DNA of 20,575 bases from a virus: the IMG/VR virus record IMGVR_UViG_3300017730_000129, positions 1-20,575 of that record; one strand, given 5' to 3'. The translations under genes and the position numbers were made by a program. This document shows, piece after piece, positions 20,414 through 20,575 of this stretch. The stretch's first letter is position 1. Every line of letters begins with the position of its first letter. The notes under the pieces were generated by a model. The model was not told the DNA's origin. It saw only the letters and a list, made by a program, of their open reading frames with translations, and did not search any database.

Positions 20414-20575
20414 TTATTTCCAAAAAACTTGTATTAATAATATACAAATTGATAACATTGCACATATTGTTGTTTTTAAATTCATTCCTTCTCCCATTAG
20501 ATAATATGTAAATATAGCATATGTTACCATACCAATAGAAAACCCTATAAACCTGCCAGGCCAAATTTGCCCATC
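20414..20575 (-). CDS. Membrane protein, C-terminal part only (enters from the right edge)
   Basis: One minus-strand frame is open from base 20575 to TAA at 20414-20416, giving 53 C-terminal residues. It contains two hydrophobic helices, FIGFSIGMVTYAIFTYYLMG and TTICAMLSICILLIQVFW, separated by a short EGMNLK loop. The start lies outside the window. The two-helix end suggests a small integral membrane protein. No family is recognised. Because the frame is short, an internal start cannot be excluded, but the hydrophobic pattern supports a real coding sequence. Confidence 0.6.
   Translation of the reverse strand, partial: DGQIWPGRFIGFSIGMVTYAIFTYYLMGEGMNLKTTICAMLSICILLIQVFWK

Overview
This window looks like part of the genome of a T4-like (contractile-tailed) bacteriophage, probably one infecting a member of the Bacteroidota such as a marine flavobacterium. 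The phage call rests on recognisable T4-type virion proteins: gp6-, gp25- and gp13-like proteins, a gp5-type spike, a gp27-type hub and a gp53/LysM-type wedge protein. The host call rests on three things: very AT-rich DNA, start codons preceded by A/T-rich leaders with no Shine-Dalgarno sequence, and a phage-encoded ribosomal protein S1 whose N-terminus resembles Bacteroidota bS1. The host call is an inference. All supported genes lie on the minus strand, so transcription runs from high to low coordinates.

Layout in transcription order. 20575-18546: the end of a small membrane protein, a family-2-like glycosyltransferase, three small unknown proteins and a two-helix membrane protein. 18549-16076: a UvdE-type UV-damage endonuclease, an acidic Thr/Glu-rich protein with 36-bp tandem repeats, a 2-oxoglutarate/Fe(II) dioxygenase and a small membrane protein, ending in a clear intrinsic terminator at about 16010-16044. 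15992-13754: dCMP deaminase overlapping an XPD/DinG-type iron-sulfur helicase. 13757-11208: six overlapping or tightly packed small genes of unknown function. 11171-1: the virion block, with a tube/baseplate junction candidate, LysM/gp53-like wedge, gp27-like hub, another tail/baseplate protein, an unlisted 48-residue gene, spike, an unknown 173-residue protein, the S1-like protein, a glutamine-synthetase-fold amidoligase with a beta-solenoid tail, gp13-like neck protein, gp25 and the start of gp6.

Several gene starts are preceded by a TATAAATA-like box, the T4 late-promoter octamer. Two of these are an identical 14-mer, GTGATATATAAATA. This suggests sigma-gp55-type late transcription of the virion genes and also of S1 and the amidoligase. 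A separate CAG + AT-rich leader sits at nearly fixed spacing before three baseplate genes.

The most interesting genes are the S1 homologue (possible takeover of translation initiation in a host that does not rely on Shine-Dalgarno pairing) and the amidoligase/solenoid fusion placed among structural genes (possible peptide-bond modification of a virion or host protein). No tRNA, CRISPR array, insertion sequence or integrase was seen. No gap longer than about 85 bases is left without a gene.
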